The notes under the pieces were generated by a model. The model searched no databases and was not told the DNA's origin. It was given only the letters and a program-made list of their open reading frames with translations. A stretch of 64,000 nt of DNA. Source: Phlebopus portentosus. Lineage: Eukaryota; Basidiomycota; Agaricomycetes; Boletales; Boletinellaceae. Below, one piece after another: positions 24,101 through 36,900 of this stretch (the first letter of the stretch is position 1; every line of letters starts with the position of its first letter). Position numbers and translations under genes: made by a program. The stretch is from positions 682,001 to 746,000 of the forward strand of contig JAYXKI010000007.1 in the NCBI GenBank assembly GCA_037892935.1. The letters are read 5' to 3'.

Positions 24101-25181
24101 GCAGTGCTGGACTAAATGATTAAATGTCACGTACTACTCACGGCTTGTCATCTATCACGTATCGCTAGACATCATCGGGCGCTGTGACTATGTCCTTCAT
24201 GATCAGATGAGTCTTCACATGATGCGATCCGGACGGGACAAGGAGAACTAGACCACCTGCCTGGTGCGGCGCATCCCTTTTAAGAATGAAGGCGATAGTC
24301 CCGAAAAGATATTCATAACCTTGGAAGATCATTTGAATGACTTTCGGGAGCCGATTAGTAGGCGCAGGACGGCGATAAGGTTCGATGATTCCGAGTTTCT
24401 AGGTGCTCAGTCGGTTGAGATAAAATCGCAGTTACCGGTCTGCTACCGTTTCACTCCAAACAGACCTTGCTGATGACGGCCATCCGGAAGTGTATGTCGG
24501 GACAGAACGCAGAGCCTGAGAATGTTCTCGAAAGTGACGTTTCGATGGCGGGAAAAACATATGTCAAGAAATTTTGCGCCTCGGATGCCGTTACACGATT
24601 CGGGAAGTCCGAGCTGGGCGGCTAGAATTCTCATCTTCGGAACAAATATAAATTTGACCCCAGCCTGAGGTGTATTTGTAGACCCTTCCATTAGAAGTTG
24701 ACACAGAAGACCTCAAGCTATTTATTCTCATGTTTTCACTTGCTGTTGTGGCTAGAGTATCAAGAACGTTGACGACGAACAAGACGGAGGTCGACTGTAG
24801 CATTTGACGCAATGATAAGAGAAGAATAATGGTGAGAAACTCGGATTTGTCAATTATATTAGAAATTACATAGCACAGGATTGAGGGCCGGGCGATGTCG
24901 GGGGGATTGATGAGGCGAGGGTCTCGACGAATCTAGACCCCTGCCTTGAACGGTCGTGATCGCAGCTGGACTGCGACGGATTCTTATTAGAGGAGAAAGA
25001 GAGTCGCAGAGCTATCTGATTAGTCCACATATGCTTCTCTCTTCCTCTCTCCCAACACCCTCCTCTGTGGCTTAGGCTCGCGCTACGGTCCAGTCTCCTG
25101 CGTGCTCGTCGTCAGTCACTTTTCCGCGAGTAGACGTGCTTTGGTCCCGCGCAGCAAGGCATCCTGCAGCCTGGGGACATA
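21130..25181. other. 4-kb region without a clear gene; possible decayed membrane-protein gene
   Basis: I cannot support an intact gene. Minus-strand open frames at 22036-22323, 22584-23024, 23234-23482, 23578-23919 and 24443-24812 carry scattered hydrophobic segments (for example GIFTFILVFI, LWTSIVVLFT) and could be exons of one degraded or intron-rich minus-strand gene. No family motif is clear and several joins contain stops. The last 200 bp should hold the F-box gene promoter. Confidence 0.35.
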
Positions 25182-26684
25182 ATGCTGGCAGAGTGCGTAT
25201 CTTTCTTTACTTCACCAAACGCATGGTACTTAAGTTCGTGCACGCTCTCGCTTATAAGATCTACCGTTATTGAGCCGAATGGCTTCGCAGCTAACATTGA
25301 CGACCTCAAGGCCCTCACATCTGAGTATGGCAAAGCCGTGCCCCTCCTAGCGGAATTAGTCGCGACAAAACACACTTCAAAGATGCAGTCTAATTATCCG
25401 CATCTGCGCTCCGGATTAAAAAAGTTACCGGACGAACTTCTCCTCCCCATCTTCAAACAGGCTTACTATTCTCTTTCGAGCCTACCAATCAATATTCCTT
25501 CCGTCCGCTCAAATCTTTTGATCAGACGCGTGTCCCAAGTGTGCCGGCGTTTCCGCTTTCTGACACTCTCTTGCCCTGAATTCTGGTCTGTCATTCATTC
25601 TTCTATGCCAAAAGAAGAAGTAGCATTATGGGTGGAACGATCGCAAAACTGCCTGCTCACAATCCTCATATACGGTAAAGACCACACGCGATTTGGAAGC
25701 GATATGTCTGAAGAAGATCTGCGAGAATTAATGGAAGTACTCGCCCCTGTCCAAGACCGGTGGAAGGAGATGCGAATTACGTCTACTCCCAGTCGTACTA
25801 TCTCGCAACTCATGGGCGAAGTACAACAGCACGTCGTTGCGCTACCGTGCCTGCAGCGCCTGCACTTACACCGATACAAGTGGGACAGTGACTTCGATGT
25901 GCTTTGCGATGTCACTGCATGGAAAGCGCCAAATTTACGTCTCTTCCACGGTGATGGTGTACTACCGATTAACTTCCAATTCAGCGCGATAACGAACCTG
26001 AGTCTCACCTGCCAGGTGAACACCATCCCCGAGATCTTTAGTACCTCACCACTGCCATCCTTGCGTCATATCTTCCTTCGCATCCTGAATGTTTCCGATC
26101 GTGAGACAATCGCATTTGGGCACTCCGATGAACTAATCTGCTTGCCAGGATTAGAAACTCTCGAGGTAGTAAGCAGCAGCCCAGGTGCATACACGACATT
26201 TTGGGTACTTTTCGTCCCGAGACTCGTTTTTCCAAGACTCGAACGATTGTTCGTACGCGTTGCTCTTGACAACGTAGTCGACCTCATCAGTCGGTTGGGA
26301 ACTCATCAATTTGCATCCCTACGCGATTTACGCTTCGTTTGCGAAGACTTGTCGATTGCGCTCATCGCACTGCGGTCGCTTTCCAAGTTCCCACTCCTGC
26401 GACACGTGGCAATTGAGGATTGCTGCTACTCATCCTACAAGCATGCGGATTGCACGTTCGCGGCCTTGCCCCCTCTTTCCACGCTCACTTTCTTTGGATG
26501 CCGATTCAACAATATGGCTGGCATGGAGGTCCTCGCGGAGCGTCTTCGTATGATGCCCGATTTCGACACGTTCGACCGCTTGCGAATCGAATGCTACGAC
26601 ATTGACGAATTACGCTGGGATAGAACGGCTGCCCTCTCGCAAATTTTAGACGGAAAGGTTGAATTCATCGATTGTCTCGCGTAA
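25182..26684 (+). CDS. F-box protein with C-terminal LRR-like region
   Basis: A single exon encodes 500 residues. An F-box begins near residue 82 (KLPDELLLPIFKQAYY) and runs through VSQVCRRFRFLTLSCPEFWSVI, the usual basidiomycete form with CRRFR and Pro-x-x-Trp. This region would bind Skp1 in an SCF ubiquitin ligase. The C-terminal 350 residues show irregular Leu-rich repeats (LPCLQRLHLHRYKW, APNLRLFHGDG, LPSLRHIFLRILN, LPGLETLEVVSSS) likely to form the substrate-recognition surface. Family numbers are large in Agaricomycetes and substrates are unknown. ATG 25182 is the first in frame; a later start at residue 68 would keep the F-box. Confidence 0.85.
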   Translation: MLAECVSFFTSPNAWYLSSCTLSLIRSTVIEPNGFAANIDDLKALTSEYGKAVPLLAELVATKHTSKMQSNYPHLRSGLKKLPDELLLPIFKQAYYSLSSLPINIPSVRSNLLIRRVSQVCRRFRFLTLSCPEFWSVIHSSMPKEEVALWVERSQNCLLTILIYGKDHTRFGSDMSEEDLRELMEVLAPVQDRWKEMRITSTPSRTISQLMGEVQQHVVALPCLQRLHLHRYKWDSDFDVLCDVTAWKAPNLRLFHGDGVLPINFQFSAITNLSLTCQVNTIPEIFSTSPLPSLRHIFLRILNVSDRETIAFGHSDELICLPGLETLEVVSSSPGAYTTFWVLFVPRLVFPRLERLFVRVALDNVVDLISRLGTHQFASLRDLRFVCEDLSIALIALRSLSKFPLLRHVAIEDCCYSSYKHADCTFAALPPLSTLTFFGCRFNNMAGMEVLAERLRMMPDFDTFDRLRIECYDIDELRWDRTAALSQILDGKVEFIDCLA

Positions 26685-27053
26685 TCCCCTCGTCACTTCG
26701 TTTCCACCTCAAACGTTATAACATACCTTATATCATGCTGTGACCGCACTGATTTATTATTCACGATCCATCACGATTTCTTTCTCCTGCTTGTTTCCCG
26801 CGCTTATCAGGCCTGTTTTGGTCTCGTCGTACGTTGTTCACTGCTATCCAGCTGTCTAATTCGTTCTTTTCTTTGGTCCCTTGCAATTCTCTCGTCCCCT
26901 TTGGTGCTCTCTTCATATGATCAGGATTCGGGCTATGGGAACCCCATCAGCCATTTGTATTAACACCGCCTCATTCCGCAGCATTGTTGTCCTTCTCTTC
27001 CTTCTCTTTCAATAGCTCTCACATTTTTCTTCGTTTAATTGGGTGTATCTGAG
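26685..27053. other. Intergenic region between the F-box gene and the uncharacterised gene
   Basis: A 369-bp C/T-rich spacer with the F-box gene 3' UTR and the likely promoter of the next gene. No feature is recognised. Confidence 0.5.
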
Positions 27054-29155
27054 ATGTCTTCCCATATGGTTCCGGGCCCTATACACGAGATTTTGTGTCC
27101 GAATGACTATAGAATAAGACATGGGAAGCCTTTCTGGATGATGTCGATCTGTGGATCTATGCTGTGCGGCACATGATCGACGCCCACTTACGGAAGCAAA
27201 TTTTTGACCTCAACTTGAAGCTTCTTCCGCGACGGTCCAGTGATGCTGACTCGGAGGTTATCTGATGAAACTGCATACCACAATGGCTCGGCACTGTTTG
27301 ACATCGGGTCGAATGTTCTAATAATTTTCATAGACATAGAACCTCATGAAGGTTTTGCAATTGTACGATTAGCTGATAGTTCAGTCGCAAGTCTTATCGC
27401 TGATTCACTTATAGTTAGACAGTCCTCGACTTGGGTTTCAATTTTGGTTTGCAAGTGCGTCGGATGGTATCAGACGTATAGAAGACGTATTTCGGAAGCT
27501 TCTCTCGGACAGAGCTATGATGATGATGTGCCAGTACTGCTTCTCCTCAGAGACATCGACGTTTTGTCTCAGCCTGTTCCAACATATATCGTTCCGACCG
27601 ATGTTGAACCACAACTCTCATATCAACAAAATTTTGCTGGAAGACGATACGCAGCTCCTTCAATATGTTATTCTCATCCCGTATTGCAGAGAATGCAAAC
27701 AGGTTCGCCTGCTCAATTTTACTAGCACATCATTGGTATTTACTAGCGTTCATAGGCGGTCGCGCTTAATCTTTGACACCCCGGAGCCCGTGGCTCCTCC
27801 TCTTTGCGAGGGGAAATCGTTCGCCGAATACTCAAAGTCTGACTTTCAGCGAATGCCTTCGTGGGTAGAGAAAAGGGACGATCCTTTTGGAGCAGATACT
27901 TTCATTCCTCCACTCAGAATCCCGAGCTCCAGCGCCGGCGCCTCGTCAGTTTCGAGTGCCATTTGCAGCAACACTACTTCTTCTCATTCCGATTCTACAA
28001 GTGCAAACAGCGAAGCGAGCTCCAGATCGCGTGTTTCAGGAAACAGAACTGCGCACGAAACCGCCTTTGAAAGTCATGCTTCCGAACGCAAGAGGATCGC
28101 AGGCAGCGCAAACCGTGCTGACACTTGCTCTCTTCCGCGTCAGGACTATCCTCACGTATTCGCCAAGCCTCCGGTCATTCCTATGCCTGTTGCTCCTTTC
28201 GCTGGGACAAATACAATGCCGATGCTCTGCACATTGACGAAAGGTGTCCTGGTGAATCGAATTCCTCATGGAACGAGCCTGGATGGGAACTCCTGTCACA
28301 GTGGCAGTTGCGCTACCAGGAAGGACTAATATGGAAAATAAGAAGAGGCACGTATCGAAGCATCGGAGCAGGAAGCGTGGGTACTATGGCCTTTCTCAAG
28401 TGGACATCCCGCTCTCTCCTTTTGATCCATTTGGCGAGCCTTGCGACTTGCGTGCTGCAGGAGACGGTATATCTGGGTTACGATCCATCGAGGTTCATCA
28501 ACCACAGAATATTGTAACTCGGACTGCTGTCGGTAGTGCTCCAGACGAGCGTGTCGAAGATGGAAACGACGCGGATGACGAAGGCGTGGATGCTCGCATG
28601 GGACTTGGTGACGTTTACGGCGACAACGAAACTGAAGTCGGTTTGAAAGGCGGAGAGAAAACGCCAACGAAGTACCTTGGCCTTCTATTCAATGCTTTGT
28701 CGAAAGTCAAGCGCAAGGACACTGACGGGGCCCTTGCGATCGTCCCTGCGAACACTCCGGAGACGCGCCAGGCCGGCCGATCGCAAACCTTTCCTTTCAC
28801 GCCTTCCATACATCATAGCTTCCTGGGCCTTCATCTCCAAGCAGATGATGCGATGCACGGACGTAGGACCCGCTCGGAAAACGCACTAAACCTATTGCAC
28901 AACGCCGGCATTGGGGATTCTTCTCAGTTTTCAAGCGGCGTTGGTATCCTTGAAGAGAAGGATATTCGCTCAGGCGGGGAGGCAAAGCAAGCACAGTCTA
29001 AAACCGCGGATGATCACACCAACTCGGCCGATAGTGCGAACGCTCCTGTTAGCCAGAACTCTCATAAACAAGAACCCACTCAACACAAGAGCATACGGAA
29101 ATCTGTGATGGGAAAACTTCGCAAGTTAGGCCATCTCAAGAAAAGGTCAAAATGA
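27054..29155 (+). CDS. Uncharacterised multi-exon protein
   Basis: I do not recognise this protein. Joined frames give a plausible gene. A short first exon at ATG 27054 may splice to 27115-27258 (TWEAFLDDVDLWIYAVRHMI). A later exon from about 27483 includes the frame MMMMCQYCFSS with Cys pairs CQYC and CREC, a possible zinc-binding patch. A 60-nt intron at about 28240-28300 then fuses this to the last exon. The C-terminal 270 residues are polar, Ser/Asp/His-rich and end in a strongly basic tail (KLRKLGHLKKRSK). The middle exon boundaries (27258-27483) and the true start are uncertain. It converges with the DUF6593 gene. Confidence 0.45.
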
Positions 29156-29503
29156 CGCGAAAGGTAGCGCCTGTTGGAGCTCCATCCTTTTCTCCTTTCT
29201 CCTTAGACCGTATTGCCTCGCTTGGGACTCGCTTTCCCTAACAGAGGGTCTGTTCTTTAAGTTCTCGCGATTAAATTGCGCCTCAACGATATTCTGATTT
29301 CTACTTTGCTTTCTTGCTGTGTCATAATACATGCTCCGTGCTGCTATCCCAAACTATACGCTTTCCTGACAGCTACCATGCTTCAGCTGACCTTAGACTT
29401 AGAATTATGGATTGTCATTATGGAATTATGACTATAAGATATAGACACGAGATAAAATAATTGATTACGTCGTGCTTTGGCTATTCCCTGCACATCGAGT
29501 ACT
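29156..29503. other. Convergent 3' region
   Basis: A 348-bp AT-rich spacer between the stop codons of two converging genes. Only 3' UTR-like sequence is seen, with AATAAT and AAATAAT runs near 29455. Confidence 0.5.
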
Positions 29504-30370
29504 TTAGTCACCGCTGCCACTGTTGGAGCGCCGTCGTCCTACATAAAAGTCAGTAAGGCGCAAAATCACGGTTACATTATTTGAACTTACGTTTTGCGTC
29601 CCGACGCTTTCTTTCAGTAATCACGCACGTCACTAGACAGTGCAATAGTAATTGCAAGCAATGAATCAGAACTGCGATGCGACAGACGAATGAGCAATAG
29701 GACACGCACCGACGAGATAGTCAAGAATCTCATCACAACCTGGAGCAAGCCTGATATGCGCTTTGCGCTTATTGATAAGGCAATACCGACCGCCGTACTC
29801 GGCTGTTGGGACTTGTGATCCTTCTTCGTATAGCTAGTATCAGAATAGACGTCAGCTGGAGGCAACAAAAGAACAGAATACGATTTTGGAGAATACCTTC
29901 AAAGAAGTATGTCGAGCCTTCCATGTATAACGTCTTCCATTATTCGCTGTAAAAGTACGATTACTGTGTAAAAGATTAATCCAGAGTTGGTCGGAAAATT
30001 GCACCAAAATCGCTCACACTCGCACTCCACCTGGTAGCCCATACGTTCTCTGCAAGAGGTCATGTACCACCACGAATCCATCTTCCGACTTGTATCCCTC
30101 TGAGATGAGCTGGTTATTGTTATTGGAGACCATCCGTATACGGTCCCTCCCGAAAATTTTCCTCTCCCACTCAGCGATCAGCACGTCTTTCTCCTGGCGA
30201 GGATCCCAACGTGTAATACTCGTCGTGCGCTGGTTCTTTATCCCCTCGGTAGGAGTGGACAGCTGATAATGCAGACCCATGGCGTCGCATTCGATCCGAG
30301 CGTTTCGAAGGCTGTTGCTGGAAAAGATGAGGCGAGCGTGTTCAGAGGGGATTGAGGGTGATTGACCCAT
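29504..30370 (-). CDS. DUF6593-domain protein
   Basis: Five exons (30370-30031, 29946-29897, 29833-29710, 29632-29591, 29538-29504) close exactly to 196 residues. The architecture matches the basidiomycete DUF6593 family as I recall it: an early LHYQLSTP strand, TTSITRWDPRQEK, IAEWERKIFGRDRIRM, then NNGRRYTWK and a C-terminal HIRLAPGCDEILDYLV that ends in a Lys/Arg-rich tail (TERKRRDAKRRRRS). The biochemical role is unknown; these proteins are often small, soluble and present in many paralogues. ATG 30370 is the only start upstream of the first strand. Confidence 0.78.
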
Positions 30371-33300
30371 AGTTGCAAATGTTAGAATGAGACGAGACGA
30401 GACGAGAGTTCAGCAGGTATTTTATAGAAAAATGAACCATATTATTTATGAGCGCAGCCCATGATGATTCAAAAGTAGACAGAATTCAAGTCTATCGACA
30501 GCTACTGTCAAAAGCGCATTGCCACGAATTCAAAGAACGCGGATGATCAACGTCTCCATGACTGCGCTTAACGAAAGGCGGGGTGCCAAGAGGATTATGA
30601 ATTACTGCGCACTGTGCCTCCGACATTGAGCGTGCATTCTTGGACAACGTCTTCGATAGTGGACAAGGTACCCGTGCGGAAAATGGGCCTGGCCACTTAA
30701 ACAAGTGATGCACGGGAATAGAGAGTTCGTGGGCCTATTGGGTATGCATCTTCCTGTTCTGCGACGATGCAAAGACTGCGACGATGCAAAGAGAGCACAA
30801 GAAATTCAGACTCCGCCCCAAAACGAAACGCAGATCAAAGCCGAGCCAATCATATGTCAGGTTATGATGACTCATTCATGTCCTGCTAATTTGCCTGTCT
30901 TGGCCTGCATAAAGTTAAAGGCATATCGATATCGGTGGTTGACGGCGAAGCTGCGCAGCCTGTGCGCAGCGAGAATTAACTCGTTCCTGACTTGCTCTGT
31001 ATCACGGTGCGTCGGTGGCCCTTAATACGATAGTTGGTTCTCATCGAAGGGCGAAGAAGCATGCTTTCTGCTTTCCACACATTGGAGAGAAGAGGAAACT
31101 AAATGGATCGTCCAAAAATCTCCTTTGAGTGAATGACGTGTCCAAGTCACTCCGGTTTCCATTGGGGGTCCTTGATCCGTCCACACACTCTGATCCCGAA
31201 TCTCAATGATTCCGCGCTGAAAGCAATCGTTGATTACACGTAATTCAGACTAACGGCAGATTCAGCGGCAGCCAAATTTCATTTTCGAGGTTCGCGGACT
31301 GCAACTTACATCACACACACACATATACGGGTTGGTATTGTGAGATTTCGAAACATCTTGATGTTGGGTTTCCCTGAGGTCATCTCCTTATATGATTGCG
31401 CATAAAGAAAGGATTAAGGATTGCATGATAGTCGGATGTATAAACCTGGACATAAGGGACAAAGTTTTAGGGACTATCTTGCTTTCAGAAAAGCTTTGAC
31501 TTACGAGCTATCACAATGCTGCAGGCACCAAAGTTCAGAAACATGACGTTACAGCACCGATCAGAGGAGCCTAGTGAAATTCATGAACATCGGTGGAGAC
31601 GAAGGTCCAGAGTCCAATGAATAGTTGCTTCGATTGCACTGGTCGTAATGCATTCGGACCCGTTACTTCTCAATGAATGAGGTGCCAAAAAGAACAGCCT
31701 ACCTGACAAAGACCAGAAGAAGAGGAAGAGGCTTCTCTTTCACCCGTTCTTCCGGGGATAAACTGCCAATGAAGCCGAAGGGTGTATAAGTACGTCGTGG
31801 TCGCCACGCGGCGAAGGGTGAATGTACCTTGCTGTTTTGTGCAAGTTGTGAAGTGTGCCTTCATTTCATCGCCACTTCCACTAAAAGATACCAAAACACA
31901 TATGTTCCAGGAACATCAGTGAGCAAGGATAATCGATACAATCAACTAGAATCAAAATGCTCTTGATGGTAACAAGTTATACTGTCCATGGCGTAAAGAA
32001 TGACCAGGAGAAAGTTATCTTAAGACAAGTTAGTGAGATTCCCTGCACAAGGTCTTCACATGTCCTGGAAGCGAAAGCATGCCAATCGCAATCCTCTCGT
32101 AGCTTAGCGCGGAGAACATGGCATATAAACGCGCGGTATTAATGTGCACTCTGACAGGCTATCCTCGAGCCTTGTCTCCTTGTGCGAATCACCGTATCAA
32201 GACCTCATTCTAGAAGTTTCAGCGGTGATCCAGTGCTGTATTGCGGCTATGGGGTCAGGATGTAAGAAAGTGAATAGACCGAGTAGAGGGACCCAAGTGA
32301 ATCGAGAGATTTGGTTCCGTCATCTCGAATCCGGACCTTCCTCAAGCTCCGTGGTGCTTGACTGTCGTCACTGTACGCGACAATGTAGCAGATACATACC
32401 CTGACGCAACTTGAGACGATGCAACTGAGTACGAAGCGAAGGCGTCATACCCTAGACTGTTCGTCTGTAAATAAAATAAAATGAAAGAAAGTCATCAATG
32501 GTCATAGAAGTCTATCGATGAGGGTTATAACAAACTTACTGCGTCACCAGCTCTCCACCGAGATTTCTCCTCCTCGATCCAGAGCTATATGCCAAGTTTA
32601 CCTTGAAAAAAAGAGGGAGTGGAGAAGCTTTGTAGCCTAGGTCCACTAAGATCGATACGCGGAATGTTTTAGAAGAGTTTCCTTTTGCGAAATTACCGCT
32701 GGAGCTTCCGCGAGTGATGGTAAAGACGCAGAAGCTATCACATCCGACCGATAGCAAAGCGGGAAGAAAGCAAAGGATGAGAGAGCCTCAGAACCAGAAC
32801 TCAGCTTTCTTGCTTATCTACCTATCTTCAGTCAAAAGAATAGATGAAGCCAGCTGACTTGATGCTCTGGGAGCGATGGCATCCCGTGTATAAGTTTCAT
32901 TGTCACGCGAGTTCGATGAGCATGGGGTGCTATTCTACCGTATCTCTGAGATCGATACTGTTGAGGTGCTAATCGTCTGAAGAATTGCAAGAAGAAGTTC
33001 TGGAAGCACTGGTGAACGCCCATGACTTGTCCTAAATGAAACCTTCGTCCCATGCCCAGTGGAGATGGCACCACTAACCGGTTACGGGTTCGCGCTCAGC
33101 TACTCATGATGGTCATATTGCCGCCAGAGAAAACCATGTTGGAGGACACAACTTTCAAGGTGGACAGGTGCTCGACCTCCGTGGTGAAAAAAGAAACGGT
33201 AACACCGGCTCTTTCCGGATTTGTTATGGTTCAGAAAGCGGGGGCGTGACCTGCACTTTGCTCTTGACTTCACGCCCATCTCCTAAGGGCCTTGGAGTCT

Positions 33301-33980
33301 CGTGAAGTTCTTCAGAAGACAGGCATATCCATCAACTGTTTTGACTTCTAGTGGTGTGCTTGAACTCCGTAGAATGGCAAAATTTGGGCGTTTTACGGAA
33401 TCATTTCCTTATTCCGGTACGGATGCACCGAGGGCAACCTTCCAACAACATTTCCACCAAGCTAAGTAGTACACGTTCCAAGGGTCAAGCTTCCCTTTTG
33501 ACTCCGGCGTTTTGGGTATATCGGAAGGCTCATCCGATACGCAGCGTGTTCATCTTGCCGTTCATCGCCGTCCTGAATGGCGACAGACTGGATTACTCAA
33601 CGTTTTCGGGGTAATTCTGCACTCAGGCGAAACGCCATGTAAACCACTCGTTTAATGCACTTCAGCGGGCCTTTGATCGAGCGAGATTGGCATGTTTTGG
33701 CTTTGCTTCTCGAGCTAAATGGCTGTGCGTCCTGAGAGAAGTCTCACTCGTGAGAACGAAGCCTCGTTGCATCGGCATTGCTCAATACTCAATTGATCAC
33801 TTTGATCACAATGCTGCAGCCTCATTTTCGAGATTCAGCCGAATCCTTTATTAGCCACCCCTTCGCCCAAAAATATGCATCCCTCAGCTGCGTCCTCCTC
33901 CAGTCCTAGTGCCTCAGCTCCTCCTAAGCGCTAGTTACGAGATTTGTACTAGGAGCTTGAGTCTGAAACTGTCAATAGTG
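30371..33980. other. 3.6-kb region without a supported gene
   Basis: No gene is supported. A short (CA)n run sits at 31311-31324. The minus-strand frame 32536-32757 (NLAYSSGSRRRNLGGELVT) is mildly coding-like but has no credible neighbours. The last 100 bp upstream of the kinase ATG are C/T-rich, as in a strong fungal promoter. Confidence 0.4.
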
Positions 33981-36900
33981 ATGCCTTCTCCCGAGGTCAA
34001 CAACAACGTCGCTGGCGGCGCAGGTGCGGCGTCGGCATCCAATTCCACTCCGGCTCCCCCTCCGCTAGGCACGCTCATTGACGATGGCACAAATGCCGGT
34101 GCACTTCAGCTTGCCGCTGTCCTTGGCTATGGTGGCTACGGTGTTGTATATCGCGCTGTCTCACCTTCTGGTGGACTATACGCTGTTAAGTGTCTACTTC
34201 GTACGTCTAATCCCAACAATCCGAAACAAGCACAGCGACAACGTCGCCTCCACATGCGAGAGATCGCACTTCATCGCCTGGCTGGCGCAGGCGCTCATCC
34301 AGGAATCGTTCGCCTTCATCGTATCATTGAACCAGCGCTTCCCGCTGAGGACGGGACGCTCTCTTTGCCTTCGCCTTACACTTTCCTCGTAATGGATTAC
34401 GCGCCTTGCGGCGATTTATTCACTCTCATCCTGCATAAGCAGGTGTTCTTGGGTCGTACCAGTCTTGTCGGCTCAGGTGCGTGATCAGAACCGATCGCAT
34501 ATAAGTGCATATCTGATAAACATCCTTTCACTTCTAGTATTTGCGCAGCTAGCTGCGGCAGTCTCACATTGCCATTCTCTTGGTATTTTCCACAGAGATC
34601 TCAAGCCCGAAAATGTTCTTTGCTGGGACGGTGGCGCAACAGTTCGTCTTGCTGACTTCGGTCTTGCCACGACGGAGCGCCGGAGCAAAGAGTGGCGGAC
34701 AGGCAGCGTTTATCATATGAGTCCTGGTTAGTGTGTTTGTTTTACGTATTCTAACGTAATCTGACATCGTGTTTTTAGAATGCCAAAATGGCAATGCAGC
34801 CACACCTCCTTATTCTCCCCTCGCCAACGACATTTGGTCGCTTGCCATCCTCCTCCTTAATCTGCTCACGGCCCGAAATCCTTGGGCACGCGCCTCTCCC
34901 GGTGACCCCACATTCTCCGCTTATTTGGCGTCACCAAGGAACTTCTTACCACAAGTCCTACCGATCTCAAGCGGTCTGAATGACGTTCTTGTACGTGCAT
35001 TGGACGTACGGTGGGAACGTCGTGAGACGTTTGGCGTTGACGGTCTTGCAGAAGGAGTTGCTCGCCTTGTTGCCGACGTTGAAGAATCTGAATCACGATC
35101 GCGTCGCAGCTTTGCTACTTTTGGAAAGCAACGGTCAGGATTGTATGCGCCAGACGTAGTTTTCGAAGGTGGGATGGCGCGTTGCCCCTGGGAAGTCGGG
35201 ATGCATATCCCTTCGGGATCGAGCGATAGTGGAGCCTCCAACCAGATTCCCATTCCTCAGGAGCTCATTGAGGATGTTCCTGCAGAGCCTCCAGTTGCGA
35301 GGAAACGCTCCCGGTCCTCTAGTGCCTCGTATGAGCATTCTGCTCCTCAGTCACCATCACCATCCTTCATGGTGGAGACTTCTGATGTTCCGCCCTCCAC
35401 CCCGGCAAAGGAAGAACCATCCGTTGAAGTGCAATCCGCGGTCTATAGTAAACACTCGCCATCGATCGGGTCAACGCGCTTAACATCCCGCTGGAGTGTT
35501 AATTCTTCGACAAGCCCCCAGGACTCCTCGGTCTCGGAGATTCGTTTCGCAAATCCTTCGGATGCGGAAGTAGCTTCGTCCTCTTCGGAATCGAGTAATT
35601 CTTCCTCTGGCGTCTCTAGTGTAGGCTCGGAATATTCAGCTACCAGAACACCAGGCGTGTCACATATCGCTCCAGAGCCTCACGTATCGGATGCCGATCT
35701 GACCCTGGCAGAGGAGGCTGAGGGCTATGCGTACGTATACGCTGCAAGTCCTGACACACCCATCACAGTAGAGCCCGAGCAAGAGCCGAAATCTCCTTAT
35801 TCAGACGCCTACGCTCAACAGAGTTACACGCCTTCCCGTCGAAGCCGCTACCGTGGACGCAGCCGTGGCCGTCAGCCATACCCTCAACTTACGGTTCGAG
35901 CCCACCGTGATGGTGCTTCGCGCCGCACTAGATTTCAGCCACGGCGAAGGAAGCCCGAGCTCCGGGTTAATGTCGACCTGCCAGCATTAATGCCATTGCA
36001 TGTGAATTCCTCAGAGGCGAATGGCTCTGCGACGGCCCGAACTCATACTCGCTCTCGCTCGTCTACTCACTCGGTGCTTGCTGTGAGAGAACGTGCTCAG
36101 GAGCATTCCGTAGAGAGCTGCCCCTTCGCGTACAGTGTGTCCCGGTCTGGGAGCTTCATGCCTGGGCCTGAAATGGAGATTGACGGTGATCATCAGCGAA
36201 TTAGCGACAGTAGATACCCGGCTCACCACGACAATGATGTGCACATGATTAGCCCAAGCAATATTCCAGACGATGAGGAGTACGCTATCCTGGATTCAGA
36301 AGACGCCCAACGATGCTCCAAGGTTGGCCATACGGACTCTTTCCACACGAGTTTTGACGGGTTCTCCCTTTCACCTTCCCCCGTGAGCCGTACTTCTCCC
36401 GCCCGTGCGACGGAGAATGCGCGCGACGACACTTTTCGCGTGTCTTCTTCGGGGCGTACTTTGATTTCTCCAATTTCAGCGAACATGGAAGGTTTAGTGA
36501 CTATAGATCGGAGCACGTATTCAAACACTTCTCCTACGGATGTTGCGTCACCCACGTCTGCGTATCCCGAAGATGGCATGAGCCGCGCTAGCCAACGACA
36601 GTCTAATTATGCGTACGGATTTTTGCGTTCGACGAGTCCTTCAGCGTCTTCGTCATTATACCGCGCCGGATTACCAAGTAAGGTGAACAACGCATTCAAA
36701 GATATGCTAGGAGAGTTCATGGACACGGACGAGCTTGGTGCGGATTTCGCTGATGGTCTTGGAAAGCAACTGAATGTTAGTGTTGAGAGTAGTGGTGACT
36801 CCTGGGTGGATGACTTGCGTCGCGTGGTTGACGAGGAGAATCGGCACACTGGAATGTTGACCGATGACGAGGATGACCTCCCTGGCCTTCCAGGTTCCTT

